Positions 45,446 through 57,390 of a DNA stretch of 64,000 nucleotides are shown here, piece by piece. How positions within the stretch are numbered: the stretch's first letter is position 1; each line of letters opens with the position of its first letter. The stretch is from Triticum aestivum (lineage: Eukaryota; Streptophyta; Magnoliopsida; Poales; Poaceae): assembly GCF_018294505.1 (NCBI RefSeq), contig NC_057812.1:58135012-58199011 (forward strand), in the 5' to 3' direction. Made by a program: the position numbers and the translations under genes. Under the pieces are notes generated by a model, which worked only from the letters and a program-made list of their open reading frames with translations, made no database searches and had not been told where the DNA came from.

Positions 45446-47183
45446 TGTTGGGGAACGTTGCAGAAAACAAAAATTTTCCTACTCGTTTCACCAAGATCAT
45501 CTAGGAGTTCATCTAGCAACGAGTGATCAGATGCATCTACATACCTTTGTAGATCGCGCACGGAAGCGTTCAAAAGAACGGTGATGATGTAGTCGTACTC
45601 GACGTGATCCAAATCACCGATGACCAGCGCCGAACGGACGGCACCTCCGCGTTCAACACACGTACGGAACAGCCACGTCTCCTCTTCTTGATCCAGCAAG
45701 GGAGGGAGGAGAGGTTGAGGGAGATGGCACCAGCAGCAGCACGACGGCGTGGTGTTGATGGAGCTGCAGTACTCCGCCAGAGCTTCGCTAAGCACTATGG
45801 AGGTGGAGGAGGTGTTGGGGAGGGAGAAGGAGGCAACCAAAGGCCAGGGCGTTCAGGTATGAAGTCCCTCCTCTCCCCCACTATATATAGGGGTGCCAAG
45901 GGGGGGTGGCCGGCCCTAGGAGATCCAATCTCCTAGGGGGTGCGGCGGCCAAGGGGGGTTTTCCCTCCCCCCAAGGCACCTAGGAGGTGCCTTACCCTCC
46001 TAGGACCCTTGCCCCCTTAAACCCTAGGCGCATGGGCTTATGTGGGGCTGGTGCCCTTGGCCCATTAGGCCAAGGCGCACCCCCTTACAGCCCATGTGGC
46101 CCCCCGGGGCAGGTGGACCCACCCGGTGGACCCCCGGGACCCTTCCGGTGGTCCCGGTACAATACCGATAACCCCGAAACTTGTCCCGATGCCCGAAACA
46201 GGACTTCCCATATATAAATCTTTACCTCCGGACCATTCCGGAACTCCTCGTGACGTCCGGGATCTCATCCGGGACTCCGAACAACATTCGGGTTACTGCA
46301 TATACATATCCCTACAACCCTAGCGTAACCGAACCTTAAGTGTGTAGACCCTACGGGTTCGGGAGACAAGCAGACATGACCGAGACGACTCTCCGGTCAA
46401 TAACCAACAGCGGGATCTGGATACCCATGTTGGCTCCCACATGCTCCACGATGATCTCATCGGATGAACCACGATGTCGAGGATTCAATCAACCCCGTAC
46501 GCTATTCCCTTTGTCTATCGATATGTTACTTGCCCGAGATTCGATCGTCGGTATCCCAATACCTCGTTCAATCTCGTTACCGGCAAGTCACTTTACTCGT
46601 ACCGTAATGCATGATCCCGTGACCAGACACTTGGTCACTCTGAGCTCATTATGATGATGCATTACCGAGTGGGCCCAGTGATACCTCTCCGTCATACGGA
46701 GTGACAAATCCCAGTCTTGATCCATGTCACCCAACAGACACTTTCGGAGATACCCGTAGTCTACCTTTATAGTCACCCAGTTACGTTGTGACGTTTGGCA
46801 TACCCAAAGCACTCCTACAGTATCCGGGAGTTACGCGATCTCATGGTCTAAGGAAAAGATACTTGACATTAGAAAACTCTAGCAAACGAACTATACGATC
46901 TTGTGCTATGTTTAGGATTGGGTCTTGTCCATCACATCATTCTCCTAATGATGTGATCTCGTTATCAATGACATCCAGTGTCCATAGTCAGGAAAACATG
47001 ACTATCTGTTGATCAACAAGCTAGTCAACTAGAGGCTCACTAGGGACATGTTGATGTCTGTTATTCACACATGTATTACGATTTCCAGATAACACAATTA
47101 TAGCATGAATAAAGACAATTATCATGAACAAGGAAATATAATAATAATGCTTTTATTATTGCCTCTAGGGCATATTTCCAACA
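45446..47183 (-). repeat. Outer 5' LTR of the Angela array (1738 bp)
   Basis: Complete TG...CA LTR on the minus strand, beginning TGTTGGAAATATGCCCTAGA at 47183. It is followed on its outer side by CCGAC, the TSD shared with 33017-33021. TATA box at about 45880-45890. Confidence 0.95.
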
Positions 47184-47236
47184 CCGACATTGGTGCTTTC
47201 ATTGAGAGTTCCTCTGTGTTGTCATCATTAGGCTTC

Positions 47237-50200
47237 ATGGCTCCTTCAATCATCGATAGAGATGCAGTCCAGGGTGAGACTTTTCTCCCCTGATAGATCT
47301 TTGTATTTGGCGGCTTCACACTGCGGGCCAACTCGCTTGGCCATCTGGATCAGATCGAGAGTTACGCCCGTGGCCACCAGGTCAGGTTTGGAAGCATAAA
47401 CTATATGGCCGAAATCCGCGGAGACTTGATCTTCAAAGGATTCGAGCCCCTGCCTAGTGCGCCACACGGTCACGATGAGCATGATTTAGCTCTACCATCG
47501 GACAGTGTTTAGGAGATCGCGCCGGCAATCGCTCCGACCCTCAATTCGGAGCCAGTTGCGCCATCCATGGACGGGTGGATAGATCCCGCCATGGAGGCCA
47601 TATCCTCAGTGATGATCGAGCCGAATATCGACCTTACCCTTCACGAGAGCCGTGATGCCGAGCTGCCGGATCCTTCCTCGGCCAAGGACTCCGAACCGCT
47701 TACGCCCGTGCCTATCGAATCCGACTGGGCGCCGATCATGGAGTTTACCTCCGCGGATATCTTTCAGCACTCGCCCTTCGGCGACATACTGAACTCATTA
47801 AGGTCTCTCCTTGTCAGGAGAGTCCTGGCCGAACTATGTCCGGTAGGATTGGGGTGCGCATGATGAAGAAATTCGCCACCCACCCACCACCCACTTAGTA
47901 GCCACTGTCGATGATTTGACCGACATGCTCAACTTCAACTCCGAAGACATCGACGATCCAGGAGGCGAACAAGAACCACTGCCCACAAGGCACTGGACAG
48001 CCACCTCGTCATATGACATATATATGTTGGACACACCCAAAGAAGGCAATGGTGCCGGGACAGCGGAGGATGACCCCTCCAAGAAGCAACCCAAGCGCCA
48101 ACGTTAGCGGCGCCGCTCTAAGTCTCGCCAAAGCAAAAACGGTGACACCGGCATAGGAGATAATAGCACTCCGGACAGTGCCGAAGACGACAACAATCCC
48201 CTCCAGCAAGATTTAGGCAGGAGGATGGAGAAGCCAGCCCTCCCAAGAGAGCGGCAGATGGAGAAGCGGAGGATGATAATTACATGCCTCCCTCTGAAGA
48301 CGAGGCAAGCCTCGACGATGACGAATTCTTCGTGCCTGAGGATCCCGTCGAACAAGAGCACTTCAAGCGCCGGCTTATAGCCACGGCAGATAGCCTTAAG
48401 AAAAAGCAACAGCAGCTTCAAGCTGATCAAGATTTGCTAGCTGACACATGGACTGAAGTCCTTGCGCCCGAGGAATATAAACTCGAACGCCCCTCCAAGA
48501 GTAACCCAAAGCGCAGGTTGCTACCCCGACTGGAGGAGGAAGCACCAAAACCTACATCTCCAGCATATGACATGGTTGATCGGCCACCTCATGGCCGCGA
48601 CAGAGAGGCATTTCAGCCAAAAGCTCAGCCCGCACCCCGACGCCACTCAAATAAAAATGTCAAGGCATGCGGAAATACGCCAGACCTGCGAGACGTATTG
48701 GAGGACAAAGCAAAACACGCTAGAACGATCTACGGATCACGAGGGCGCGCCACTATGCGAGATGATAACCGTCACGCCAGATACAGTAAAAGTAAATCCG
48801 CCGGGCTGAACATAGCGGACAAGACTCATTTGAGCTGCGTCACGATATAGCCTAGTACAGAGGCGCTGCACACCCCCTATGCTTCACATACGAAGTAATG
48901 GATCACCAAATCCCAGAGGGTTTCAAACCCATAAATATCGAATCATACGACGGCACAACAGATCCTGCGGTATGGATCAAGGACTTCCCCTTACACATCC
49001 ACATGGCCCGCGGTGATCATCTACATGCCATCAAATACCTCCCACTCAAGCTCAAAGGACCAGCTCGACATTGGCTCAACAGCCTGCCAGCAGAATCCAT
49101 TGGCTGTTGGGAAGATCAGGAAGCCGCATTCCTCAACAACTTCCAGGGCACTTATGTGCGACCACCAGATGCCGATAACTTGAACCACATAATTCAGCAG
49201 CCAGAGGAATTGTCCAGGCAATTCTAGAGACGGTCCTAACAAAGAAAAACCAAATTGTCGACTGTCTGGATGCAGAGGCCCTAGCAGCTTTTAAGCACAA
49301 CATCCGCGACGAGTGGCTCGCCCGGCACCTCGGCCAGGAAAAGCCGAAATCTATGGCAGCCCTCATGACACTCATGACCCGTTTTTGCGCGGGAGAAGAC
49401 AGCTGGCTGGCTCACAGCAATAACATATCAAAGAACCATGTTACTTTGAATACCAAGGATGGCAATGGCAGGTCACGTCGCAACAAACACAAGCGCCGCA
49501 TTAACAGCGACAATAATGAGGATACGACAGTCAATGCCGGATTTAAATGCTCTACACCCGGTCAGCGGAAAAAGCCATTCAAAAGAAGCACTCCGGGCCC
49601 ATCCAGTTTGGGCCGTATACTCGATCGCTCGTGTCAAATACACGGCACCCCCGATAAGCCAGTCAACCACAACAACAGGGATTGTTGGGTTTTCAAATAG
49701 GCCGGCAAGTTAAATGCCAAAAACAAAGATAAGGGGTCACATAGCAATGACGAGGAGGAGCCCCGGCAGCCGAACACCAGAGGACAGAAGAGGTTCCCCC
49801 CACAAGTGCGGACGGTGAACATGATATACGCAACCCACATCCCCAAGAGGGAGCGGAAGCGTGCGCTAAGGGACGTATATGCGTTGTAGCCAGTCGCCCC
49901 AAAGTTCAACCCATGGTCCTCTTGTCCGATCACCTTCGATCGCAGGGACCACCCCACTAGTATCCGTCATGGTGGATTCGCCGCACTGATCCTAGACCCA
50001 AAAATTGACAGATTTCACCTCACTCGAGTCCTTATGGATGGCGGTAGCAGCCTGAACCTGCTTTATCAGGACACAGTGTGCAAAATGGGTATAGACCCCT
50101 CAAGGATCAAACCCACAAAAACGACCTTTAAAGGCGTCATACCAGGTGTAGAGGCCCATTGCACAGGCTCAGTCACACTGGAAGTGGTCTTCGGATCCCC

Positions 50201-50345
50201 GGATAACTTCCGAAGCGAGGAGTTGATCTTCGATATAATCCCGTTCCGCAGTGGCTATCATGCACTGCTCGGGCGAACCGCATTTGCGAGATTCAATGCG
50301 GTATCGCATTATGCATACCTCAAGCTCAAGATGCCAGGACCTCGG
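47237..50345 (+). pseudogene. Gypsy C gag-protease, broken
   Basis: The likely start is MAPSIIDRDAVQGETF at 47237, soon after the LTR, but a stop follows at 47291. Open pieces then carry an acidic N-terminal part (47567-47863, 47916-48107), a charged segment with LKKKQQQLQADQDLL (48284-48850), the Gag core (48898-49227: PARHWLNSLP, FLNNFQGTY; then EWLARHLGQEKPKS at 49310), and the protease with LMDGGSSLNLLY (50030-50065) and YHALLGRTAFARF. Frames shift several times. The frame is cut at 50345 by the Angela insertion and resumes at 59135. Such a Gag would have bound RNA in particles supplied by a helper. Confidence 0.75.
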
Positions 50346-52085
50346 TGTTGGAAATATGCCCTAGAGGCAATAATAAAAGCATTATTATTATATTTCCTTG
50401 TTCATGATAATTGTCTTTATTCATGCTATAATTGTGTTATCTGGAAATCGTAATACATGTGTGAATAACAGACATCAACATGTCCCTAGTGAGCCTCTAG
50501 TTGACTAGCTCGTTGATCAACAGATAGTCATGATTTCCTGACTATGGACACTGGATGTCATTGATAACGAGATCACATCATTAGGAGAATGATGTGATGG
50601 ACAAGACCCAATCCTAAACATAGCACAAGATCGTATAGTTCGTTTGCTAGAGTTTTCTAATGTCAAGTATCTTTTCCTTAGACCATGAGATCGTGTAACT
50701 CCCGGATACTGTAGGAGTGCTTTGGGTATGCCAAACGTCACAACGTAACTGGGTGACTATAAAGGTAGACTACGGGTATCTCCGAAAGTGTCTGTTGGGT
50801 GACATGGATCAAGACTGGGATTTGTCACTCCGTATGACGGAGAGGTATCACTGGGCCCACTCGGTAATGCATCATCATAATGAGCTCAGAGTGACCAAGT
50901 TTCTGGTCACGGGATCATGCATTACGGTACGAGTAAAGTGACTTGCCGGTAACGAGATTGAACGAGGTATTGGGATACCGATGATCGAATCTCGGGCAAG
51001 TAACATATCGATAGACAAAGGGAATAGCGTACGGGGTTGATAGAATCCTCGACATCGTGGTTCATCCGATGAGATCATCGTGGAGCATGTGGGAGCCAAC
51101 ATGGGTATCCAGATCCCTCTGTTGGTTATTGAACGGAGAGTCGTCTCGGTCATGTCTGCTTGTCTCCCGAACCCGTAGGGTCTACACACTTAAGGTTCGG
51201 TTACGCTAGGGTTGTAGGGATATGTATATGCAGTAACCCGAATGTTGTTCGGAGTCCCGGATGAGATCCCGGACGTCACGAGGAGTTCCGGAATGGTCCG
51301 GAGGTAAAGATTTATATATGGGAAGTACTGTTTCGGGCATCGGGACAAGTTTCGGGGTTATCGGTATTGTACCGGGACCACCGGAAGGGTCCCGGGGGTC
51401 CACCGGGTGGGTCCACCTGCCCCGGGGGGCCACATGGGCTGTAAGGGGGTGCGCCTTGGCCTAATGGGCCAAGGGCACCAGCCCCACATAGGCCCATGCG
51501 CCTAGGGTTTAAGGGGGCAAGAGTCCTAGGAGGGTAAGGCACCTCCTAGGTGCCTTGGGGGGAGGGAAAACCCCCCCTTGGCCGCCGCACCCCCTAGGAG
51601 ATTGGATCTCCTAGGGCCGGCCACCCCCCCTTGGCACCCCTATATATAGTGGGGGAGAGGAGGGACTTCAGACCTGAACGCCCTGGCCTTTGGTTGCCTC
51701 CTTCTCCCTCCCCAACACCTCCTCCACCTCCATAGTGCTTAGCGAAGCTCTGCCGGAGTACTGCAGCTCCATCAACACCACGCCGTCGTGCTGCTGCTGG
51801 TGCCATCTCCCTCAACCTCTCCTCCCTCCCTTTCTGGATCAAGAAGGAGGAGACGTGGCTGTTCCGTACGTGTGTTGAACGCGGAGGTGCCGTCCGTTCA
51901 GCGCTGGTCATCGGTGATTTGGATCACGTCGAGTACGACTACATCATCACCGTTCTTTTGAACGCTTCCGCTCGCGATCTACAAAGGTATGTAGATGCAT
52001 CTAATCACTCGTTGCTAGATGAACTCCTAGATGATCTTGGTGAAACGAGTAGGAAAATTTTTGTTTTCTGCAACGTTCCCCAACA
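50346..52085 (+). repeat. 5' LTR of the complete Angela copy (1740 bp)
   Basis: Starts TGTTGGAAATATGCCCTAGA, ends CAACGTTCCCCAACA. TATA box TATATATAG at 51641-51649, placing the start of the RNA about 30 bases downstream, within the LTR. Confidence 0.95.
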
Positions 52086-53380
52086 GTGGCATCATGAGCT
52101 AGGTCTATGCGTAGTTCTTCTTGCGCGAGTAGAACACAATATGTTGTGGGCGTAGATTTGTCAACTTTCTTGCCGTTACTAGTCCTTTCTTGCTTCAGCG
52201 GTATTGTGGGATGAAGCGGCCCGGACCAACCTTACACGTACGCTTACGTGAGACCGGTTCCACCGACTAACATGCACTAGTTGCATAAGGTGGCTGGCGG
52301 GTGTCTGTCTCTCCTACTTTAGTTGGAGCGGAATCGATGAACAGGGTCCTTATGAAGGGTAAATAGAAGTTGACAAATCACGTTGTGGCTTTAACGTAGG
52401 TAAGAAAACGTTCTTGCTAGAACCCTAATTCAGCCACGTAAAACTTGCAACAACAATTAGAGGACGTCTAACTTGTTTTTGCAGCAAGTGGTTTGTGATA
52501 TGATATGGCCAAAGTTGTGATGAATGATGAATGATCTATATGTGATGTATGAGATGTTCATGCTACTGTAATAGGATTCACGACTTGCATGTCGATGAGT
52601 ATGACAACCGGCAGGAGCCATAGGAGTTGTCTTTATTCTTTTATATGACCTGCGTGTCATCAAGAAACGCCATGTAAATTACTTTACTTTATTGCTAAAC
52701 GCGTTAGCCATAGTAGTAGAAGTAATAGTTGGCGAGCAACTTCATGGAGACACGATGATGGAGATCATGATGATGGAGATCATGGTGTCAAGCCGGTGAC
52801 AAGATGATCATGGAGCCCCAAGATGGAGATCAAAGGAGCTGTGTGATATTGGCCATATCATGTCACGTTTATTATTTGATTGCATGTGATGTTTATCATG
52901 TTTTGCATCTTGTTTACTTAGAACGACGGTAGTAAATAAGATGATCCCTCACAATAAATTCAAGAAGTGTTCCCCCTAACTGTGCACCGTTGCGACAGTT
53001 CGCTGTTTCAAAACACCACGTGATGATCGGGTGTTTTATTCAGACGTTCACATACAACGGGTGTAAGACAGATTTACACATGCAAACACTTAGGTTGACT
53101 TGATGAGCCTAGCATGTACAGACATGGCCTCGGAACACAGAAGACCGAAAGGTCGAGCATGAGTCGTATAGAAGATACGATCAACATGAAGATGTTCACC
53201 GATGTTGACTAGTCCGTCTCACGTGATGATCGGACACGGTCTAGTTTAACTCGGATCATGTAATACTTAGATGACTAGAGGGATGTCTAATCTAAGTGGG
53301 AGTTCACTAATAATTTGATTAGTTGAACTTAATTGTCATGAACTTAGTCTAAAATCTTCGCAATATGTCTTGTAGATCAA
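52086..53380 (+). other. Leader with primer-binding site
   Basis: PBS TGGCATCATGAGC at 52087-52099, one base after the LTR, complementary to an initiator-Met tRNA type 3' end with mismatches. The remaining 1.28 kb before the Gag start has no supported gene and presumably contains the packaging signal. TGGGAGT at about 53298 precedes the gag start region. Confidence 0.8.
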
Positions 53381-56300
53381 ATGGCCAACGTAGTCCTCAA
53401 CTTCAACGCGTTCCTAGAGAAAACTAAGCTGAAAGACGATGGCAGCAACTATACGGACTGGGTCCGGAACCTGAGGATCATCCTCATAGCTGCCAAGAAA
53501 GATTATGTCCTACAAGCACCGCTTAGTGACGCACCCGTTCTCCCTGCAGAACAAGATGTTATGAACGCTTGGCAGGCACGATTCGATGACTACTCCCTCG
53601 TTCAGTGCGGCATGCTTTACAGCCTAGAGCCGGGGCTCCAAAAGCGTTTTGAGAGACATGGAGCATATGAGATGTTCGAAGAGCTGAAAATGGTTTTCCA
53701 AGCTCATGCCCGGGTCGAGAGATATGAAGTCTCCGACAAATTCTTCAGCTGTAAGATGGAGGAAAACAGTTCTGTCAGTGAGCACATACTCACTATGTCT
53801 GGGTTGCATAACCGCTTGACTCAGCTAGGAGTTAATCTCCCGGATGATGCGGTCATTGACAGAATCCTCCAGTCGCTTCCACCAAGCTACAAGAGCTTTG
53901 TGATGAACTTCAATATGCAGGGGAAGGAAAAGACCAATCCTGAAGTATTTGCTATGCTGAAATCAGCGGAGGTAGAAGTCAGGAAGGAACATCAAGTGTT
54001 GATGATCAATAAAACCACTAAGTTCAAGAAAGGCAAGGGTAAAAAGAGCTTCAAGAAGGACGGCAAGGAGGTTGCCGCACCCGGCAAGCAAGCTGCCGGG
54101 AAGAAGCCAAAGAATGGACCCAAGCCCGAGACTGAGTGCTTTTATTGCAAGGGAAGCGGTCACTGGAAGCGGAACTGCCCTAAGTACTTAGCGGTTAAGA
54201 AGGCCGGCAAAACCAAAGGTATATGTGATATACATGTAATTGATGTGTACCTTACTAGTGCCCGTAGTGGCTCCTGGGTATTTGATACCGGTGCAGTTGC
54301 TCACATTTGTAACTCAAAGCAGGGGCTACGGAATAAGCGGAAACTGGCAAAGGACGAGGTGACGATGCGCGTCGGGAATGGTTCCAAGGTCAATGTGATC
54401 GCCGTCGGCACGCTACCTCTGCATCTCCCTTCGGGATTAGTTTTAAACCTTAATAATTGTTATTTAGTGCCAGCTTTGAGCATGAACATTGTATCGGGAT
54501 CTCGTTTAATTCGAGATGGCTACTCTTTTAAATCTGAGAATAATGGTTGTTCCATTTTTATGAGAGATATGTTTTATGGTCATGCTCCTATGGTGAATGG
54601 TTTATTCTTTATGAATCTCGAACGTGATGCTACACATGTTCATAATGTGAGTACCAAAAGAAGTAAGGTTGATAATGATAGTCCCATATACTTGTGGCAC
54701 TGCCGCCTTGGTCACATAGGTGTCAAACGCATGAAGAAGCTCCATGCTGATGGACTTTTAGAGTCTCTTGATTATGAATCATTTGACACGTGTGAACCAT
54801 GCCTTATGGGTAAAATGACCAAGACTCCGTTCTCAGGAACAATGGAGCGAGCAACCGACTTATTGGAAATCATACATACCGATGTGTGTGGTCCAATGAG
54901 TGTTGAGGCTCGCGGTGGCTATCATTATGTTCTCACCCTCACTGATGATTTAAGTAGGTATGGGTATATCTACTTAATGAAACACAAGTCTGAAACCTTT
55001 GAAAAGTTCAAGGAATTTCAGAGTGAGGTTGAAAATCAACGTGACAGGAAAATCAAGTTTCTACGATCAGATCGTGGAGGAGAATACTTGAGTCACGAGT
55101 TTGGGGCACACTTAAGAAAATGTGGAATAGTTTCACAACTCACGCCGCCTGGAACACCTCACCGTAATGGTGTGTCCGAACGTCGTAATCGCACTCTGTT
55201 AGATATGGTGCGATCTATGATGTCTCTTACCGATTTACCGCTTTCTTTTTGGGGCTATGCTTTAGAGACTGCCGCATTCACTTTAAATAGGGCTCCGTCG
55301 AAATCCGTTGAGACGACACCGTATGAATTATGGTTTGGGAAGAAACCTAAGCTGTCGTTTCTAAAAGTTTGGGGATGCGATGCTTATGTCAAGAAACTTC
55401 AACCTGAAAAGCTCGAACCCAAGTCGGAAAAATGCGTCTTCATAGGATACCCAAAAGAAACTATTGGGTACACCTTCTACCTCAGATCCGAAGGCAAGAT
55501 CTTTGTTGCCAAGAATGGGTCATTTCTGGAGAAAGAGTTTCTCTCGAAAGAAGTAAGTGGGAGGAAAGTAGAGCTTGATGAAGTATTACCTCTTGAACCG
55601 GAAAATGGCGCAACTCAAGAAAATGTTCCTGAGGTGCCAGCACCGACTAGAGAGGGAGTTAATGATAATGATCAAGATACTTCTGATCAAGCCCCTACTG
55701 AAATTCGAAGGTCCACAAGGACACGTTCCGCACCAGAGTGGTACGGCAACCCTGTCTTGGAAATCATGTTGTTAGACAACGGTGAACCTTCGAACTATGA
55801 AGAAGCGATGGCGGGCCCGGATTCCGACAAATGGCTAGAAGCCATGAAATCCGAGATAGGATCCATGTATGAAAACGAAGTATGGACTTTGACTGACTTG
55901 CCCGTTGAGCGGCGAGCCATAGAAAATAAATGGATCTTTAAGAAGAAGACAGACGCGGATGGTAATGTGACCATCTATAAAGCTCGGCTTGTCGCTAAGG
56001 GTTATCGACAAGTTCAAGGGGTTGACTACGATGAGACTTTCTCACCGGTAGCGAAGCTGAAGTCCGTCCGAATCATGTTAGCAATTGCCGCATTCTATGA
56101 TTACGAAATATGGCAAATGGACGTCAAAACGGCATTCCTTAATAGTTTCCTTAAGGAAGAATTGTATATGATGCAGCCGGAAGGTTTTGTCGATCCTAAG
56201 AATGCTGACAAAGTGTGCAAGCTCCAACGCTCGATTTATGGGCTGGTGCAAGCATCTCGGAGTTGGAACATTCGCTTTGATGAGATGATCAAAGCGTTTG

Positions 56301-57358
56301 GGTTTACACAGACTTATGGAGAAGCCTGCGTTTACAAGAAAGTGAGTGGGAGCTCTGTAGCATTTCTCATATTATATGTAGATGACATACTTTTGATGGG
56401 AAATGATATAGAACTCTTGGACAGCATCAAGGCCTACTTGAATAAAAGTTTTTCAATGAAGGACCTTGGAGAAGCTGCTTATATATTAGGCATCAAAATC
56501 TATAGAGATAGATCGAGACGCCTCATAGGTCTTTCACAAAGCACATACCTTGATAAGATATTGAAGAAGTTCAATATGGATCAATCCAAGAAGGGGTTCT
56601 TGCCTGTGTTACAAGGTATGAAATTGAGCTCAGCTCAATGTCTGACCACGGCAGAAGATATAGAAGAGATGAGCGTCATCCCCTATGCCTCAGCCATAGG
56701 TTCTATTATGTATGCCATGTTGTGTACCAGACCTGATGTTAACCTTGCCGTCAGGTTGGTAGGAAGGTACCAAAGTAATCCCGGCAAGGAACACTGGACA
56801 GCGGTCAAGAATATCCTGAAGTACCTGAAAAGGACTAAGGAAATGTTTCTCGTTTATGGAGGTGACGAAGAGCTCGTCGTAAAGGGTTACGTCGACGCTA
56901 GTTTCGACACAGATCTGGATGACTCTAAGTCACAAACCGGATACGTGTATATTTTGAATGGTGGGGCAGTAAGCTGGTGCAGTTGCAAGCAAAGCGTCGT
57001 GGCGGGATCTACATGTGAAGCGGAGTACATGGCAGCCTCGGAGGCAGCACATGAAGCAATATGGGTGAAGGAGTTCATCACCGACCTAGGAGTCATACCC
57101 AATGCGTCGGGGCCGATCAAGCTCTTCTGTGACAACACTGGAGCTATTGCACTTGCCAAGGAGCCCAGGTTTCACAAGAAGACAAGGCACATCAAGCGTC
57201 GCTTCAACTCCATTTGTGAAAATATTCAAGATGGAGACATAGAGATTTGTAAAGTACATACGGACCTGAATGTAGCAGATCCGTTGACTAAACCTCTCCC
57301 TAGAGCAAAACATGATCAACACCAGAATTCCATGGGTGTTCGATTCATCACAATGTAA
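53381..57358 (+). CDS. Intact copia Gag-Pol polyprotein, 1325 residues
   Basis: Single frame from MANVVLNFNAF to VRFITM, with no stop or frameshift; length is as known for BARE/Angela polyproteins. Domains in order: Gag (1-250) with CCHC knuckle at 253-266 (CFYC...H....C); aspartic protease with DTG at 302; integrase with zinc ligands H440, H445, C471, C474 and catalytic D501, D564, E600 (35 residues between the last two); linker with GSFLEKEF; reverse transcriptase with D914 and YVDD at 999-1002; RNase H with D1172, E1215, D1251. Transcribed from the LTR promoter, it would assemble particles in the cytoplasm and integrate cDNA. The start was chosen because it opens the conserved Gag and no earlier in-frame Met exists. 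Whether it is expressed is unknown; silencing is usual. Confidence 0.95.
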   Translation: MANVVLNFNAFLEKTKLKDDGSNYTDWVRNLRIILIAAKKDYVLQAPLSDAPVLPAEQDVMNAWQARFDDYSLVQCGMLYSLEPGLQKRFERHGAYEMFEELKMVFQAHARVERYEVSDKFFSCKMEENSSVSEHILTMSGLHNRLTQLGVNLPDDAVIDRILQSLPPSYKSFVMNFNMQGKEKTNPEVFAMLKSAEVEVRKEHQVLMINKTTKFKKGKGKKSFKKDGKEVAAPGKQAAGKKPKNGPKPETECFYCKGSGHWKRNCPKYLAVKKAGKTKGICDIHVIDVYLTSARSGSWVFDTGAVAHICNSKQGLRNKRKLAKDEVTMRVGNGSKVNVIAVGTLPLHLPSGLVLNLNNCYLVPALSMNIVSGSRLIRDGYSFKSENNGCSIFMRDMFYGHAPMVNGLFFMNLERDATHVHNVSTKRSKVDNDSPIYLWHCRLGHIGVKRMKKLHADGLLESLDYESFDTCEPCLMGKMTKTPFSGTMERATDLLEIIHTDVCGPMSVEARGGYHYVLTLTDDLSRYGYIYLMKHKSETFEKFKEFQSEVENQRDRKIKFLRSDRGGEYLSHEFGAHLRKCGIVSQLTPPGTPHRNGVSERRNRTLLDMVRSMMSLTDLPLSFWGYALETAAFTLNRAPSKSVETTPYELWFGKKPKLSFLKVWGCDAYVKKLQPEKLEPKSEKCVFIGYPKETIGYTFYLRSEGKIFVAKNGSFLEKEFLSKEVSGRKVELDEVLPLEPENGATQENVPEVPAPTREGVNDNDQDTSDQAPTEIRRSTRTRSAPEWYGNPVLEIMLLDNGEPSNYEEAMAGPDSDKWLEAMKSEIGSMYENEVWTLTDLPVERRAIENKWIFKKKTDADGNVTIYKARLVAKGYRQVQGVDYDETFSPVAKLKSVRIMLAIAAFYDYEIWQMDVKTAFLNSFLKEELYMMQPEGFVDPKNADKVCKLQRSIYGLVQASRSWNIRFDEMIKAFGFTQTYGEACVYKKVSGSSVAFLILYVDDILLMGNDIELLDSIKAYLNKSFSMKDLGEAAYILGIKIYRDRSRRLIGLSQSTYLDKILKKFNMDQSKKGFLPVLQGMKLSSAQCLTTAEDIEEMSVIPYASAIGSIMYAMLCTRPDVNLAVRLVGRYQSNPGKEHWTAVKNILKYLKRTKEMFLVYGGDEELVVKGYVDASFDTDLDDSKSQTGYVYILNGGAVSWCSCKQSVVAGSTCEAEYMAASEAAHEAIWVKEFITDLGVIPNASGPIKLFCDNTGAIALAKEPRFHKKTRHIKRRFNSICENIQDGDIEICKVHTDLNVADPLTKPLPRAKHDQHQNSMGVRFITM

Positions 57359-57380
57359 CTAGATTATTGACTCTAGTGCA

Positions 57381-57390
57381 AGTGGGAGAC
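57381..57390 (+). other. Polypurine tract
   Basis: AGTGGGAGAC immediately before the 3' LTR; it primes plus-strand DNA synthesis. The same tract precedes each LTR start in the array on the minus strand (for example next to 34517, 38011 and 40140). Confidence 0.85.

Larger units (their letters stand above)
33022..47183 (-). mobile_element. Composite array of Angela-type copia sequences
   Basis: In element order (right to left): 5' LTR 47183-45446; leader; gag-pol 44150-40173; first 325 bp of an LTR (40140-39815); pol fragment 39816-38044; full LTR 38011-36272; pol fragment 36271-34550; LTR 34517-33022. The outermost LTRs are flanked by the same 5-bp TSD, CCGAC (33017-33021 and 47184-47188). 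So one original insertion was later expanded and rearranged in place. Details are in the findings. Confidence 0.9.
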
